From positions 42,195,001-42,259,000 of the forward strand of contig NC_070616.1 of NCBI RefSeq assembly GCF_027172205.1: DNA of 64,000 nucleotides, read 5' to 3'. Source of the stretch: Podarcis raffonei (taxonomy: Eukaryota > Chordata > Lepidosauria > Squamata > Lacertidae). The translations under genes and the position numbers were made by a program. This document shows, piece after piece, positions 8,790 to 19,965 of the stretch (positions are counted from its first letter, which is position 1; every line of letters starts with the position of its first letter). The notes under the pieces were generated by a model. That model did no database searches. It saw only the letters and a list, made by a program, of their open reading frames with translations, and had not been told where the DNA came from.

Positions 8790-11769
8790 ATCAAACCCAT
8801 AGAGGAATCTGGAACAGGGGACAGTGGAAGCAGTAGAATAAGCCTAGACTAAAGAGCAAGACCAGATAACACAAGACATGATGCGAGAGATCAAGAAGAG
8901 CTTGTTGCTCAGGCAAAGTTCTTTTATACGCCTTCTGTTCCATGATAAGCTGTAGTGACATGGCTCGCCACATGGGGCAGTGGTGAGCAGTTCCTGAGAA
9001 GATTTGCAGGCCGTTGGTGGTCCACAAACTGCATCCAGGTGGCCTGCAGAAAGATTGCAGATCAGTCATGAATATGTGCAGTTTGCCCTGTCCTGTCCTT
9101 TATTATTATTATTTCTTCTGATGACACTTTGCTCAGAAAGAAGGTGCATCTATTGCAATAGAAAAGCAAGACTATGATTATATTATAAAAACATGAGTTA
9201 TATATGAACTTTGATTTACGGAACAACAGAAACATTTATTAAATGGTCTGCTAAGACTCCCAGAAGTTTTCAAGTGGAAATGAGAATGGCTGCAATAGAT
9301 CAGTCATCCATCAATCAATGACCTTCCCATGTGCTCACAGGTGTCACCCAGTACACTGGTAATGGATCTTCTGAACCCCTTCCAAAGACACAGATGAACA
9401 AAAGAGGTCTTGCCAATAAATGGATACCAAAAGATGGGTCCAACTAAGGAATCAGTAACTCTAGTATCCTTGTTTCAGTCCCAGCAAAGTTGATCAGCAA
9501 GATAAATGGTGGATCACGGCTGGACATCTCAGGTTGCACATGTCATCCTCCTGAACTACACTCCCTGTCAGAGTGTGAGAAGGTCATTTCCCCCAGCTGT
9601 AAAGCAAACATTCACAATGTGTATTACAGGTGAAAGAGGGTAGCTAAGCGGTTGAGCAGATTGGGGAGGCAGCACTGTGCAGGCCACCCAGCCTGCGGAC
9701 CATCTAATCATTTTGACAGCTGGCCATGGGTCTTAATTTGCTCTCCAGAAGCTGGGGGCAGGGACTGGAGCTTGGAGAAGGTCCTGCTGCAGGGCAGGGT
9801 GATGGCAAAGTGCTCTCAAAATAATACCTTTGGTTTCCTGTTGCTTCATAAATCTTTCCTTTGTGGCTGCTACGGGGATCCAGGGGTCGAGTTATTAGAA
9901 GGCTACTGAAGTTTCCAAAAGATGTGGCTAAGGATGCAAAACTGGCCGCTGGGGTGGGGAAGGGAAGGGACCATTGCGAATTGTTAGGGGGTGGACAGAG
10001 TCCGCTGAAAGCATTCCACAAAATGCCTGCCTAATATACAGCATTACAAAATGAGCTTGTCAAGCTAGGATCCCAGCTGGTGTCGATCTGCATGCCTTTT
10101 TTAAAAAAATTAGTTTTTTAAAAAGATTTTTCGTGTTAAAAAACAAACAGATAAACAGGGAACAGTACACTATCACCTCCACTTTCCATTCATAAACGGT
10201 TTTTTCACAGTTCATTTACCTTTAGTGAAAGACTCTTTTGTCTTGGACATCTTGCAGTGGGGGGATTATTCTTTCGTTCTGTTGTCTAATGTTAGTGCAG
10301 GGGTTTGTAGAGGCTACAATTGACGTTGGACTTAAGTCAAAGGATGCTAAGTGAGCAGGGATGCCCCCTTCCAGATCCCTTAAACCAGGAGTGGGGAATC
10401 TCAGGCTCAAAGGCCTTCCCATCTGGTCCTCAGAACTCTCCCTAAGGCCCTTTACTGACCCTGCATTTCCGGGGTTCTTGAGGGTTCTTGCCTGCTTGGA
10501 AAGTGTCAGAGAATCATAGAATTTGTAGAGTTGGAAGGGATTCTTGCATGTCTGGATGGAGGATAGCTAGAGAGGGACATGTCCGTGTGGCAGCCCTTCA
10601 CATTTGTTGCACCACCCCTGGCATGTGGTCCTTGGATACCCAGAAAGGGATGCAACCCTCAATTCCCCACACCTAATAATAAACACAATAAACTAGAGCA
10701 CCTGCAGTTCAATCAGTTTGTGCATCTCATAAATCAAGGCTGAAAGTGACCCATTCCCTGTCTCACTGGAGTGCTATCTAGCCCAGGTATGGGGACCATT
10801 TGGCCTTCTAGATGTTACTGAACTACAGCTCCAATCAACCCTGGCCTGTGGCCATGCTTGCTAGGACAGATGGGAGTTGTAGTTTAACAATATCCAGAAG
10901 GTCAAATGACCCCCCACTGCTGTTCTAGCCCCTTTAAGCCAGAAGTGGCTTTTAGCTGGGCAATCTTATTTATATATTGCATTATAGCCCTCCTTTTGGG
11001 GGTATATGGGGAGTTAGGGGAGGGGTTGTCCCTCTAGTGGGGAACACATTGTGCTCCTTCTGGGGTATTTTGTCCACCTTTTGTCCTCTCACCTGTGGCT
11101 CCTAGAAGCTGCCAGATGGGGCTCATCCACCTGGGAAGGTCGCCCATCTAAGAGAAGGAAAACTCTGATCCTAAACATCTCCTGCCTTGGCCTGCTTGGT
11201 GTTGCTGAAGTACAGCTCCCATCAGCCCCAGTATGTGCAGTGCCCAGTGATGATGGCGACTGAAGTTCAGCAACATCTGGCAGCCCAAAAGTTCCTGACA
11301 CCAGCACTACTGAAAAACATGGGAGCACCCTGGAATCACTACTGCAGCGAGACAATGGCCTCGTCTCCTTGTCCTTCTCTGCACTGCCCAACCCAAGCCT
11401 CTTGAGTTCTCTTGGTTCTATTCCCACTTCCTTGTGGAGGAAGAAAAGATGGCAGTTAACGATTAGAGACCAAGGTTTACATTTTGCTTTTATCGTGCCC
11501 TTCCTCCAAGGAGCTCACATTCTACCTCACCCCAGCAGCCTTGTGAGGTTAAGTCAGGCTGAGATATGTCTATGATCGTCCACTGATGATCCACTGTGAT
11601 CTTCGCATAGGGAAAATAATAACCTTTTACTTAGACAAGAAAGGGTTTCCAGTCTTCTTTAAAATATTCTAAATTTGTATCTTTTAACAGTTCCATCCAT
11701 TTTGCCATCTCTGCAATATGCCAAGATTTTGATCAGGAGATCATATCAAAGGGGATTGTGAGCTGGGCC
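8790..11769. other. intergenic with scattered repeat remnants
   Basis: No gene seen. Recognisable scraps are a CR1 tail (cagagaatcatagaattt) near 10507, a hAT-like end near 10385-10465 (ggagtggggaatctcaggct), foldback repeats at 10790-10900 and 11200-11295, and a - strand piece of the unnamed repeat at 11100-11190. Confidence 0.4.
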
Positions 11770-11855
11770 CACCCGTACCTGGAGATGCCAGAAATTGAAC
11801 CCGGGTCCTTCTAAATGCTAAGCATGTGCTCTGCCACTGAGCTACAGCCTTTAAG
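11770..11855 (-). mobile_element. tRNA-derived SINE, head only
   Basis: The - strand reads gctgtagctcagtggcagag, then a box-B-like gggttcaatttctgg. Truncated fragment of the tRNA-Ala-like SINE family. Confidence 0.65.
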
Positions 11856-12938
11856 GGGGGGGGCAACTACCAGGACACCTTTGACCAACACTCTCTCCTT
11901 CCTAAGTAAAGTTAGGGTCAAACTGCACTTCCCATGATCAGGGGAAACACAAAGGGCCAGGCTGTCAGGGATGCAGGTCAGCATGAAGAAGCAAAGGCAG
12001 TTTTCAGTGCTCAGTCAACTTTTTATTCAAGGAAATGAACATACAACTCAGCGACTTCCCAGTAGGTCTTGCCCCTGTGCAGCAGTTGTCAGGACTGACG
12101 GTCCCTGCCTTCTAGGGCTCCTCCTCTCCCCAGCAGTCTCAAACAGCATCTGAGCATCTTAGGCCTCTGTTCCACTCTCCTCCTTATTCTGTGTGTTCTT
12201 GGAGACAAGGCTGGAGGGGAGCTTGTCACAGCAGGAGAGGGAGACTCCCTGGATTCCTCAGCAGTCTCTTGTCACTTCTCCTCTGCTTCAGCCTTGGAGT
12301 CTGAACTGCTCCCTTTCACAGGTTCTTCCTGCTCCCGAAACTTTGTTGCCCCTTCAGCATCCAGATCCTCCTCTCCATCTTCTCCTTCTGACCTCCCCTC
12401 AGTGTTCCTTGGGGGTTCTCCACACTGGCGGAGGAAGTGGGGTGCAGTGGGTGCAGTCCACTCTGGGTGTCATCCCTGTGGGGGGGTGACATCGCCGTGC
12501 TGCCGCGGGTGCACATCTAGCTCCACCTCTGGGGTTAAATCCGGGTTAAATTGGGGGTCGGGCTGGCATTTTGATTACATGGGAGAAAGTCCCACCAAAT
12601 TCAGAATAGCTTACTTCAGCATAAGCGCGCAGAGCGCTCGGGTGTGGAGCCTTAGGTGACGATCCTCTCTCCGCAAAATTTGACCCCAGAGGGAGAAGGG
12701 CGACCCACTGACTTCCCTCGGCCTTGCCAAATCCCCGCTGAGAAGTCGCGCACAAGAGCGCAGCACGCCCCGCGCGGGCGAGAAACCGCGCGCTCCCTGG
12801 TTCAGTGCGCGCTGCCTCAGGATCGCAGCCGGGTGGAGGAGGAGGAGGAGGATGGGTGAAGAGGCTCCCGGGCAGCGGGGAGGAGCGCCAGGCACCACTC
12901 CCCGCCAGGGGCCCGCCTGCCCTCCGCCACCCACCCGC

Positions 12939-12945
12939 TATAAAT
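12939..12945 (+). promoter_or_regulatory. TATA box of NKX3-1
   Basis: TATAAAT lies 70 bp before the NKX3-1 ATG in GC-rich sequence. A start of transcription 25-30 bp downstream, near 12970, would give a short 5' UTR of about 45 nt. This also argues against the in-frame upstream ATG at 12805 being the translation start. Confidence 0.6.
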
Positions 12946-13014
12946 GGCCCTCCGGACGCCTCGGGAGCACAACTTTGGCCGAGCGCGGGGCGCCCCCTCT
13001 CCGGCCCGTGGGTC

Positions 13015-13207
13015 ATGCAGGCCCCCGAGGCGCGCCCGGGCGGCGCTGCCCGCCCCAAGCAGCTGACCTCTTTCCTCATTCGAGACATCCTGCGCCCCGG
13101 CGGCGCTCCCGCCTCGGAGCCCGGCCGGGAGGCGCGTCCGCCGGCGCGGAGGGACCGGCCCGGGGCCAGCCCAGCCCCCGAGAAGCCCCGCGCGGCGGAG
13201 GCGACAG
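13015..13207 (+). CDS. NKX3-1: NKX3-1 exon 1 (coding part)
   Basis: Encodes residues 1-64 and the first base of codon 65. Donor acag|gtaagg. Carries the eh1-like motif and a proline/arginine/alanine-rich stretch. Its 193 nt are followed by exon 2 supplying the remaining two bases of an Asp codon. Confidence 0.93.
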
Positions 13208-14294
13208 GTAAGGGGAGGAAGGAGGGGCGGGAGCCGCGGGGCGGAGGGGCGGGCCCGGACCTTGCTCAGTTCCCCGCTCTGGGCTTGGAACTTCTCGGAG
13301 CAGCCGCTTAGCCTGGCCCACCTGGCGGGGGAAATGGCAAGTGATGCTGCTCCGCGCCCCGGGGAGGAGGGCAAGGGCTCGGCGAAAGGCTGCAGGACCT
13401 TCAGCTCACGGATCGGGCAGCGGCTGCCTTGACGCCTGTCTGTCCCGAAGTGGGGGAGCAATTGCGTGTTGGGGAATTGCTTTGTAAGTTTTGTAAACTT
13501 TTGTCCATATTTTAAAAAGGAGGTTCCTGCAGGAGGAAAACCAGCATGGTTCCTGTAGTGTGGCCCTCTGTCTGCCGTGCTAGATTTCCTCTTGCAGGAA
13601 GGTTTATATATGGGGGCAATTAAAGAAATGTTTTCGTTGCCCCATTTGCAGTCTGAGATGGTGCGGTCTGTCCTGTCCCTTTGCTGCCTGAGTCTGCCGT
13701 GTGAAAGGCAGAATAAGCTGAGACCAGCTCACAGTCCCTCAGGGTGAGTTTGTGGTTGTGGGGGGATTTGATCTCTCCAACTAAGTCCAACGCTCTTAAC
13801 CACAACACCCCACTGCCCCATTTGCACCTTACATCTAAAGCAGTATTTAAATAATCACAGATTTCCCTAAAGAATCCTGGGAATTGTAGTTTGTTAAGGG
13901 TGCTGAGAGGTGTTTGGGACCCCTTGTCCCACCACAGAGCTGAGCAACCACTTCCAAAGGTGGGAGGAGGGATTGCTTGTTAAACCACTCTGGGAATGGC
14001 ACCTCTGCAGAGGAACAGGGGTCTCTGAACAACTTTCAGCGGCCTTGATAAACTACAGTTCCCAGGATTCTTTGTGTGGGAGTGGAATCCATGATTGCTT
14101 AGTATGGTGTATTGCCATTTTTACATGCATGGTTCAGAGGGGGCCTTATAAGCAAAATGCAAAGATCAAGAAAGTACACAAAATGCCGTGTTGTCATACA
14201 CACATCCCATGTGCAGAGTGATTGTGTGGTTTACAGTGCAGGATTTGCTGGGGAGATCAAGGTGGCCTAAACATGCCATTTGGTTGTAGGTTGT

Positions 14295-14346
<52 letters not shown>

Positions 14347-14841
14347 CCTTCCTTCCCTCCCTCACCTCCCTCACAAATTTTTGGTATTGTTTAAATAGGT
14401 CATAACTTCCCCCTTTCTGCTTCTCTACTAGATCAGTCTGCAGAGGCCTTCCTCTCTCATTCTGAGAACACCCCCAAATCCTTACCGAGACTCCCAAAGC
14501 AGCAAAAGCGTTCCCGGGCTGCCTTCTCCCATATGCAGGTCATAGAGCTTGAGAAGAAGTTCAATCACCAGAAGTACCTGTCTGCACCTGAGCGAGCCCA
14601 CCTAGCCAAGCACCTGAAACTCACCGAAACCCAAGTGAAAATCTGGTTCCAGAACAGAAGATATAAGACCAAGAGGAAGCAGCTGGCCTCAGAATTTGGT
14701 GGTCTTGATAAGAACTCAGCAATTCCAGCCTTCAAAGAACGTGACTTCTCCAGGGCTACTCTGGCCCTTTCTGTGTATCACAGCTACCAGTATAATCCAT
14801 ATGTCTACTACCTGAATGGCTGGAGTCCAATCTTGTGGTAA
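13015..14841 (+). CDS. NKX3-1: NKX3-1 homeobox transcription factor, complete two-exon gene
   Basis: NK-family homeodomain transcriptional regulator, nuclear; in mammals needed in prostate and somite-derived tissue. Coding exons are 13015-13207 and 14432-14841 (193 + 410 nt, 200 codons plus TAA), joined in phase 1 by GT-AG splice sites. Residues 17-26 ([10 protein letters not shown]) are the eh1-like repression motif near the N-terminus, as in human (LTSFLIQDIL). The homeodomain is about residues 89-148, with Trp136, Asn139 and the NK-type Tyr142 (homeodomain positions 48, 51 and 54). The C-terminus keeps the NKX3-1-specific [14 protein letters not shown] and ends WSPILW (human WSPAFW). The protein is shorter than human (234) because the acidic linker between eh1 motif and homeodomain is reduced. 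The ATG was chosen for the match to the human N-terminus (PEARPG / PEPRPG) and its place 70 bp after the TATA box. NKX2-6 is excluded by the tail and homeodomain sequence. Confidence 0.97.
13838..14110. repeat. palindromic MITE-like repeat in the NKX3-1 intron
   Basis: Left arm has aagaatcctgggaattgtag and the right arm ctacagttcccaggattctt, forming a long imperfect inverted repeat about 270 bp across. The same family appears at 17965-18080, 42600-42770, 46040-46220, 55330-55610 and 61938-62060. Confidence 0.75.
14292..14344. repeat. (TG)n microsatellite upstream of NKX3-1 exon 2
   Basis: About 26 TG units with one interruption near the start, followed by a pyrimidine-rich tract and then the exon 2 acceptor. 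Confidence 0.97.
14432..14841 (+). CDS. NKX3-1: NKX3-1 exon 2 (coding part)
   Basis: Encodes residues 65-200: a short Ser/Glu-rich linker, the whole homeodomain and the conserved C-terminal tail, ending at TAA 14839-14841. Having the homeodomain entirely in exon 2 matches the mammalian gene. Confidence 0.96.
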
Positions 14842-15077
14842 CTAATATACTGAGTGATCTACTTGCCACAGGGTCTAAAAACACTCTTCAGCCACCACCC
14901 AGCCACTGACTTTGCTACAGTGGGGTAGATTGCAAGTCAGACTTTGCCAGAGACAATTGGCTTCCTCCTGTTTTATTTTTCTCTCCTCTATCTTGGGACA
15001 TCCAGGGAGCTCGCATGGTGCTCTTGAGCTACAGCTATGGTGTTTGCTTCCCATGGTGCAATCTGGGTGACATACAA

Positions 15078-15083
15078 AATAAA
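15078..15083 (+). terminator. candidate NKX3-1 polyadenylation signal
   Basis: First AATAAA after the stop codon, 237 bp downstream. It would give a 3' UTR of about 255 nt, far shorter than the human one, so use of further distal signals is possible. Confidence 0.45.
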
Positions 15084-15539
15084 TATTATAAAATATGCCT
15101 CTTTTCCTGCAAGGGATCACGTCTTTCCTCGAAAGTCAGTCTGCAAAGTAATTCACAACCTGCATATAATGTGCAGCACGTTTCACGTGTAGGGAGAGAG
15201 ATACTACTATATTGTGAGAAGTGCACTGAATGATGGAAACTCCAGAAGTGTTCATCCCTAGAAGAGGCTGCCTGCTTCAGGAAAAGACCAGCGCTCAGCA
15301 GGGCAGCACATGTTTTTTGTGCAGAAAGCCCCCAGTCCAATCCCTCGCATCTCTAGTGAGAAAGATCGGGCAGTACAGCAGTACACCTTTTCTGGCCTGA
15401 CGCACACACCCCTTGCCCCCAAACATGGATTTGGGGACCCACTTCTTAATTATTAATATTCTTTAAATTATCAATTTGTATGGTGGCCGGGCTGCTTTTG
15501 TGGTCTGCCTTAAGTCAGGCTGTGATCCAGTGGTGCAGA

Positions 15540-15645
15540 GAGCCAAGCTGATACCATCCAGATGTTGTCAGACTCCAACTCGATCTCTGGCCATGCTGGC
15601 TGAAGCTGATGAGAGTCCAGCCCATCTGGAGGGATCCAGGCTGAC
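15540..15645. repeat. foldback repeat copy
   Basis: Diverged copy of the small inverted-repeat family (atgttgtcagactccaactc and ggccatgctggctgaagctgatg), here immediately before a tRNA-derived SINE. Confidence 0.4.
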
Positions 15646-15659
15646 TGTCCAGGCACACC

Positions 15660-15795
15660 TGAGAAGGGATAATGCTCAGGGGTAGAGCAGTTGCTTTTCA
15701 TGAGGAAGGTCCTGAGTTCAAGCCCAGCATTGCCAGATAGGGCTGGGAGAGAGATTCCAATAGTCTGACTCGGTATAAGGCGGCTTCCTATGACC
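15660..15795 (+). mobile_element. tRNA-derived SINE
   Basis: Box-A-like gctcaggggtagagcagttg and box-B-like gagttcaagcccagc, followed by the family body (agggctgggagagag) and the tail ctgactcggtataaggcggc. The promoter boxes and tail are intact enough to identify the family. Confidence 0.8.
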
Positions 15796-16267
15796 CACCA
15801 TTTGAGGCTGCAGATGATGGGTGGAGAAGGACCTTTGCCTGAGACTCTGGAACAGTGTCGGTCAGTGTGGTGACCTCTAAATATTGTTGGACTCCAGTTG
15901 CCCACCAGTTCCCTAGCCAACATGGCCAATGGTTGGGGATCACATAATGTGCTATTTAACCATGTTTGGTGGGTACCACATTGACTTCTCTTGCTATGAA
16001 GAGATCCTGGCAACCAGGGTAGACAACAATGGGCAAGAGGGCCAAATAGTCTGACTTGGTGAAACCCAACTCCCTGTGTTTCTTTGTTGTGTCACTGTAT
16101 GATGAGCAGTTTCCTATCACAACAGAGAACTGCTATCAAGTTTCATGCATTTCTTTCAGTGCAGAGGTACAGCACCTTCACACTGCCTTTTGTGTTTCTG
16201 GGTGAATTACTGCTGTGGCTTTGCTTTGTTTTTATGTAAAATGTATGCCCAGAGCAATTATGCAAGA

Positions 16268-16350
16268 CTATGGAAAGCTGCCTTATACAGAATCATACCA
16301 CTGGTCCACCTAGCTCAGTATTACACTGACTAGCAGTAGCTCTCTAGAGA
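16268..16350 (-). mobile_element. tRNA-derived SINE tail fragment
   Basis: On the + strand the phrase gaaagctgccttatacagaa followed by ctcagtattacactgac is the reverse complement of this family's tail region. Confidence 0.5.
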
Positions 16351-16734
16351 GGAATCTTTTCTTACCTGGGGCTTCCTGCACTTTGCTGCTGAGCAGAGAT
16401 TTAACTTTCTGCTTTTTCTTTCCCAGAAAGCAAATCTCTTCTGGGATATGAGATGGAGCATGTATTCAATTTTATTTCCACGGAACGGTGTCTGTGCTTT
16501 GGCGAAGACATCAGGAAAACCCTGTGTTTAAACAGAGGCAAGAGAGAGTGAGCTTCCCTCAAGGAAAAAATCTGTTAGGTGGGGATGGAAGGCTCTCTGT
16601 TTCCCAGCCTTCAAATACAGCTGTTGGGGGTGGTTTCTTCTACCTCCATTGTGCTTGAGTTATGTGTCTGCGATGGTGGTGCAGATGTTTGTGAAGTGGC
16701 CAGCTCTGAATAGTGCAGAACACAGCTCCCCATC

Positions 16735-16905
16735 TTTCATAACCTTTAGGAGACATCAGAAGGCAGCCCTGGGTGGGATTATTTTTTAATGTTTAATGTT
16801 TTGCCATGCTTTTATATATGTTGGAAGCCACCCAGAGTGGCTGGTGCAACCCAGTCAGATGGGAGGGCTATAAATAATAAAATTATTATTATTATTATTA
16901 TTGAA
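16735..16905 (+). mobile_element. L2-like LINE 3' end
   Basis: Contains the signature gccacccagagtggctgg, then cagtcagatgggagggctat and an ATT repeat tail (16880-16902). The same 3' end occurs in reverse at 25617-25765 and 27365 and forward at 44290-44345. Confidence 0.75.
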
Positions 16906-17389
16906 TAGGGTGTCCCTATTTTCATGAGAGAAATGTTTGAGGGTATGTACAATTCCTTCTGAGAGCACATACCCTGCAAGTGTGCCAGTTTTCCAGGGAC
17001 AGTCCTGGAATTACAGAAGCTGTCCCAGTTTCTGATTTTCCTTTTTCCTCCCCTCCACATCTTGGGGAATAATTAAAAGTGTGTGCATGTTTGTAGGTGC
17101 AAAAACAGAGACCTGTTTCTACTGAAAATAAAATACCTGCACCAAATGCAGGAAGCAGTGAATCTGGCATATGAAGCTCTTCCTATAATTTTGAAGGAAA
17201 GGTCACCATTCCATTTTCAATTCTTTAATTGCAATGCTTTAGCAGCCAGCCATTTTTAAGGAAACACATGGAGTGTTGATTCCTTTATTGTAGATGGAAC
17301 CTTACACTGTCAACACAGAAGTAAGTCCCACTATAATCAGTGGAGCTTACTCCCTAGTATGTTCCTGATCATTCTCACAGTTTTCATCA

Positions 17390-17600
17390 CCATCATCATT
17401 TATTATTATTTCTGACAATTAGTATATCCCACCTTTTCCCCGGCAGGGACTCAAGGCAGTTTACAGCTAGAATTTTATTTCATTCTATTTATATGTGGAA
17501 GGTGTTGTACATGATCCCTTCCCTCACACATTTTTTCTTTACAACAATCCTGTGAGGTAGGTTTGGTGGAGAGGCTGTAATTGGCTCAAGGTGACTGATG
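17390..17600 (-). mobile_element. retroposon tail, probably SINE/LINE
   Basis: A tcatcatttattattattt tract is followed by agtatatcccaccttttccc and actcaaggcagtttaca, the reverse of a common squamate retroposon 3' end (minus orientation). Family not settled. Confidence 0.4.
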
Positions 17601-17964
17601 TAGATGTGTATATGACATCTATGTGTTTGGCAAGACCAAACGTAGGGGAAACTTCCTGGTGTGGAATAGGATGTCCCTCGTTTAATGAGAGAGATCTTGG
17701 AGGGCATGAGAGCATCAAAACATCAAGTCCTCTTGCTCCTTGGGGACTTGTGGAAAGTGCGTTCAAAACCTGTGGTAGCAATGAGCCTTGCACACCAGCC
17801 ATGCTAAGCTGTGGACAGCTGAACTTTTAGAAGTTTAAGAAGGAAAACAATTAGAGGAGCAAACGCAGCCTGTAGCCATTAGACTGCCTCACAAGTACTT
17901 TTTATTGTGCTTGTGCGTGGATTTCACATTTAAACTTGCCCAGAAATGGGACAGAGCAGACTTC

Positions 17965-18080
17965 AGGCTATATATACACCATACATTTAAAGTACATGAG
18001 TCCCCCCCGCCCAATCCAAGAATGCTGGGAACTGTAGTTTGTTAAGGGTGCTGTGAATTATAGCTCTGTGATGAATAAAC
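17965..18080. repeat. palindromic MITE-like repeat, half copy
   Basis: Has accatacatttaaagtacatg and gaactgtagtttgttaaggg, the left arm of the family seen complete at 55330-55610. Confidence 0.6.
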
Positions 18081-19854
18081 TTTTTGTTCCTTACTCCTAC
18101 TTTCTGGGGTACCTGACAGAGCACTGAAGCAAAGCCTGCACCTTTCTTTTATTTTCTTTTATTGTAGGTTTGTTTGTCTTACGCAGAAGACACAGCTTCC
18201 TGTGATGGCAGTAAACATGCATCTCTTCTGTGATGCAGTCCTCTTCCACACATAATTTCTCTTCTCACTAAAATCAAGCATATTTGAGGGAAGCCCACCC
18301 CCCCCCGCCCTCCAGCCTTCTCTGACATGCAGAAGCAGGAGCTGCTACCTTCCGTTTGAAGTGGTGCAATCAGAATCAGTGTTAGTGACTTATAAAAAGG
18401 CAGGTTGCTCAAAATCACACAATTGATGCACCATAAAAAGACCAAATCCAGCCTGTAAGCAAATAATATGCTTAGTTGCTTCCTTTAGCATAGTTTATAA
18501 TCCAGTTGTTTGCATATTTACTTGGAAGTCCTCTTTTATTAAGTGAAGTTTACTCATGTGTATATGTTTCCAGGCTAATGAGTCAATCTTCTGTATCCCT
18601 ACTCAGAAGTCCAAGTGAGTTCAGTTAGGCTTCAGATAAGTTTTGCTTTTCAGAGCAATCCTATACATCTTCAACCAAAAGCCAATCCTTTTCCACACTG
18701 TGTTCCATGAGACCTATTCCAAATAAGTGTGTTTGCTTAGAATTAACCTTGATCTGCCTTAATCAAGAGATGCTGGCACTAATCCATGCTAGAGTCACCT
18801 CAAAGAAGTTGTTTGTTTTATTCCTTCTGTTCCTTTCTCCAAAGAACAATAAATTGAGACAATAAGCTGTATAAGCTTCCCAAATAAAGGCATTTTTTAC
18901 TTTTCTACTATTGTTGGAATTGACTCTCTTGTTGACAGCCACACAAAATGTTATGCATATCAGCAAGAAATCTGACTGAACAATTTATATGTTAAAACCT
19001 ACTTTGGAGTTCTGGATTTCACAAGTATATCAGCAAGTGTCGGAGCTGTGTGTTAGCCTTTCACACAGTTAGATGTGCCGCTTATGAGCACAAGAACAAT
19101 TCCCATATCTGACGAACATTCACTAACTGTGCAATCATATAGGTGGGACACTTGGAAGTAAGCCCTGTCAAGTTCAGCAGGTCTCTCTGAGTTCAGTGGG
19201 ATTTACTTCTGACTAGGCATGCATATAACTGTTGTAAACCCCTAAGAAGCTTGTTTGATATCAGAAAGCTGATATGTTGTGGGAGGACATTTAGACTGTA
19301 TGCACACTAACCCATTTCTTACACAAATGTTTCTTCTAGGGCTGCTGGTTGAGTCAGGTTTCTTAGCTGCTTAGTCCTCTGCCTTGCATTTTAACCAATC
19401 AATTGTAAATTAGTGTGCATACTGCTAAAATCTCAACAGAAGTGCCTTTGTGAGATATTGAATGAAGTGTGAGATAAGTTATGATTGAATAAATGTTGCT
19501 GTTTGCTGGAAGGAAAAGCTACCTTGAGTATTTTCTGTTTAATTTCTCATTGCAGTCATGCAACAGAACCAAAATCACCTCAAGAAATACAGAGAGATGG
19601 AGCGGGAGAGGGAGACAGATGTGTGCCCTTAAATCCCAGCCTCACCAGTTAAAATGTATATCCAATCATCAGTGAAACCAGGGACTTTCAGATTTTTTTC
19701 CTGAGAAACATTGAGGTTCCTTGAAAGCTTCTCTAAACCAGGGATGGAAGGATCTATCAATTTTGGTGGGTGTGGTTTAGAGAAAGTTGCCTGGGAGGCC
19801 AAAGTGGAGGTTGCTCCCCCCTGGTTTAAGGCTTGCTCCTTTGTTGGGGACACA
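18081..19854. other. intergenic, nothing recognised
   Basis: Unique-looking AT-rich sequence with no coding signal and no clear repeat, apart from short ancient-repeat-like phrases near 18600 and 19150-19215. Confidence 0.45.
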
Positions 19855-19965
19855 GGATGTTCCCAACATTCTTGGACTCCAGCTCCCACCAGCCCCAGCC
19901 AGCATTGCTCATGGTCAGAGATTATGGGAGTTGTAGTCCACCAACATCTGGCTAGCAACACATTC
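19855..19965. repeat. foldback repeat copy
   Basis: ggactccagctcccaccagc ... gattatgggagttgtagtcc form an inverted pair around ccagccagcattgctcatgg. Confidence 0.65.

Larger units (their letters stand above)
12600..13440. promoter_or_regulatory. CpG-rich island over NKX3-1 promoter and exon 1
   Basis: CpG dinucleotides and GC content rise sharply from about 12620 to 13400 compared with the AT-rich flanks. The island covers the TATA box, exon 1 and the start of intron 1. Long open frames on both strands inside it are by-products of its composition. Confidence 0.8.
13208..14431 (+). other. NKX3-1 intron 1
   Basis: 1224-bp GT-AG intron. It contains a palindromic MITE-like repeat (13838-14110), a piece of tRNA-derived SINE in reverse near 13735-13815 (ending accacaacaccccactg), and a long TG microsatellite ending 87 bp before the acceptor. 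The acceptor tract is ttctctactag at 14421-14431. Confidence 0.9.

Noticed and set aside
12000-12550. A coding exon upstream of NKX3-1 (serine/proline-rich open frames)
   Set aside because: No conserved domain or splice structure; compositional bias only.
12805-13311. A 168-residue open frame starting upstream of NKX3-1 exon 1
   Set aside because: Its first 70 codons lie before and across the TATA box and its last part runs into intron 1; only 13015-13207 matches NKX3-1.
12817-13461. A 214-residue open frame antisense to NKX3-1 exon 1
   Set aside because: Low-complexity Arg/Pro/Ser composition produced by the CpG island; no homologue recognised and no splice or promoter evidence.
13015-14841. 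NKX2-6 or another NKX2 gene
   Set aside because: The N-terminal PEARPG, eh1 context, homeodomain ([27 protein letters not shown]) and WSPILW tail match NKX3-1, and the neighbour SLC25A37 fits too.
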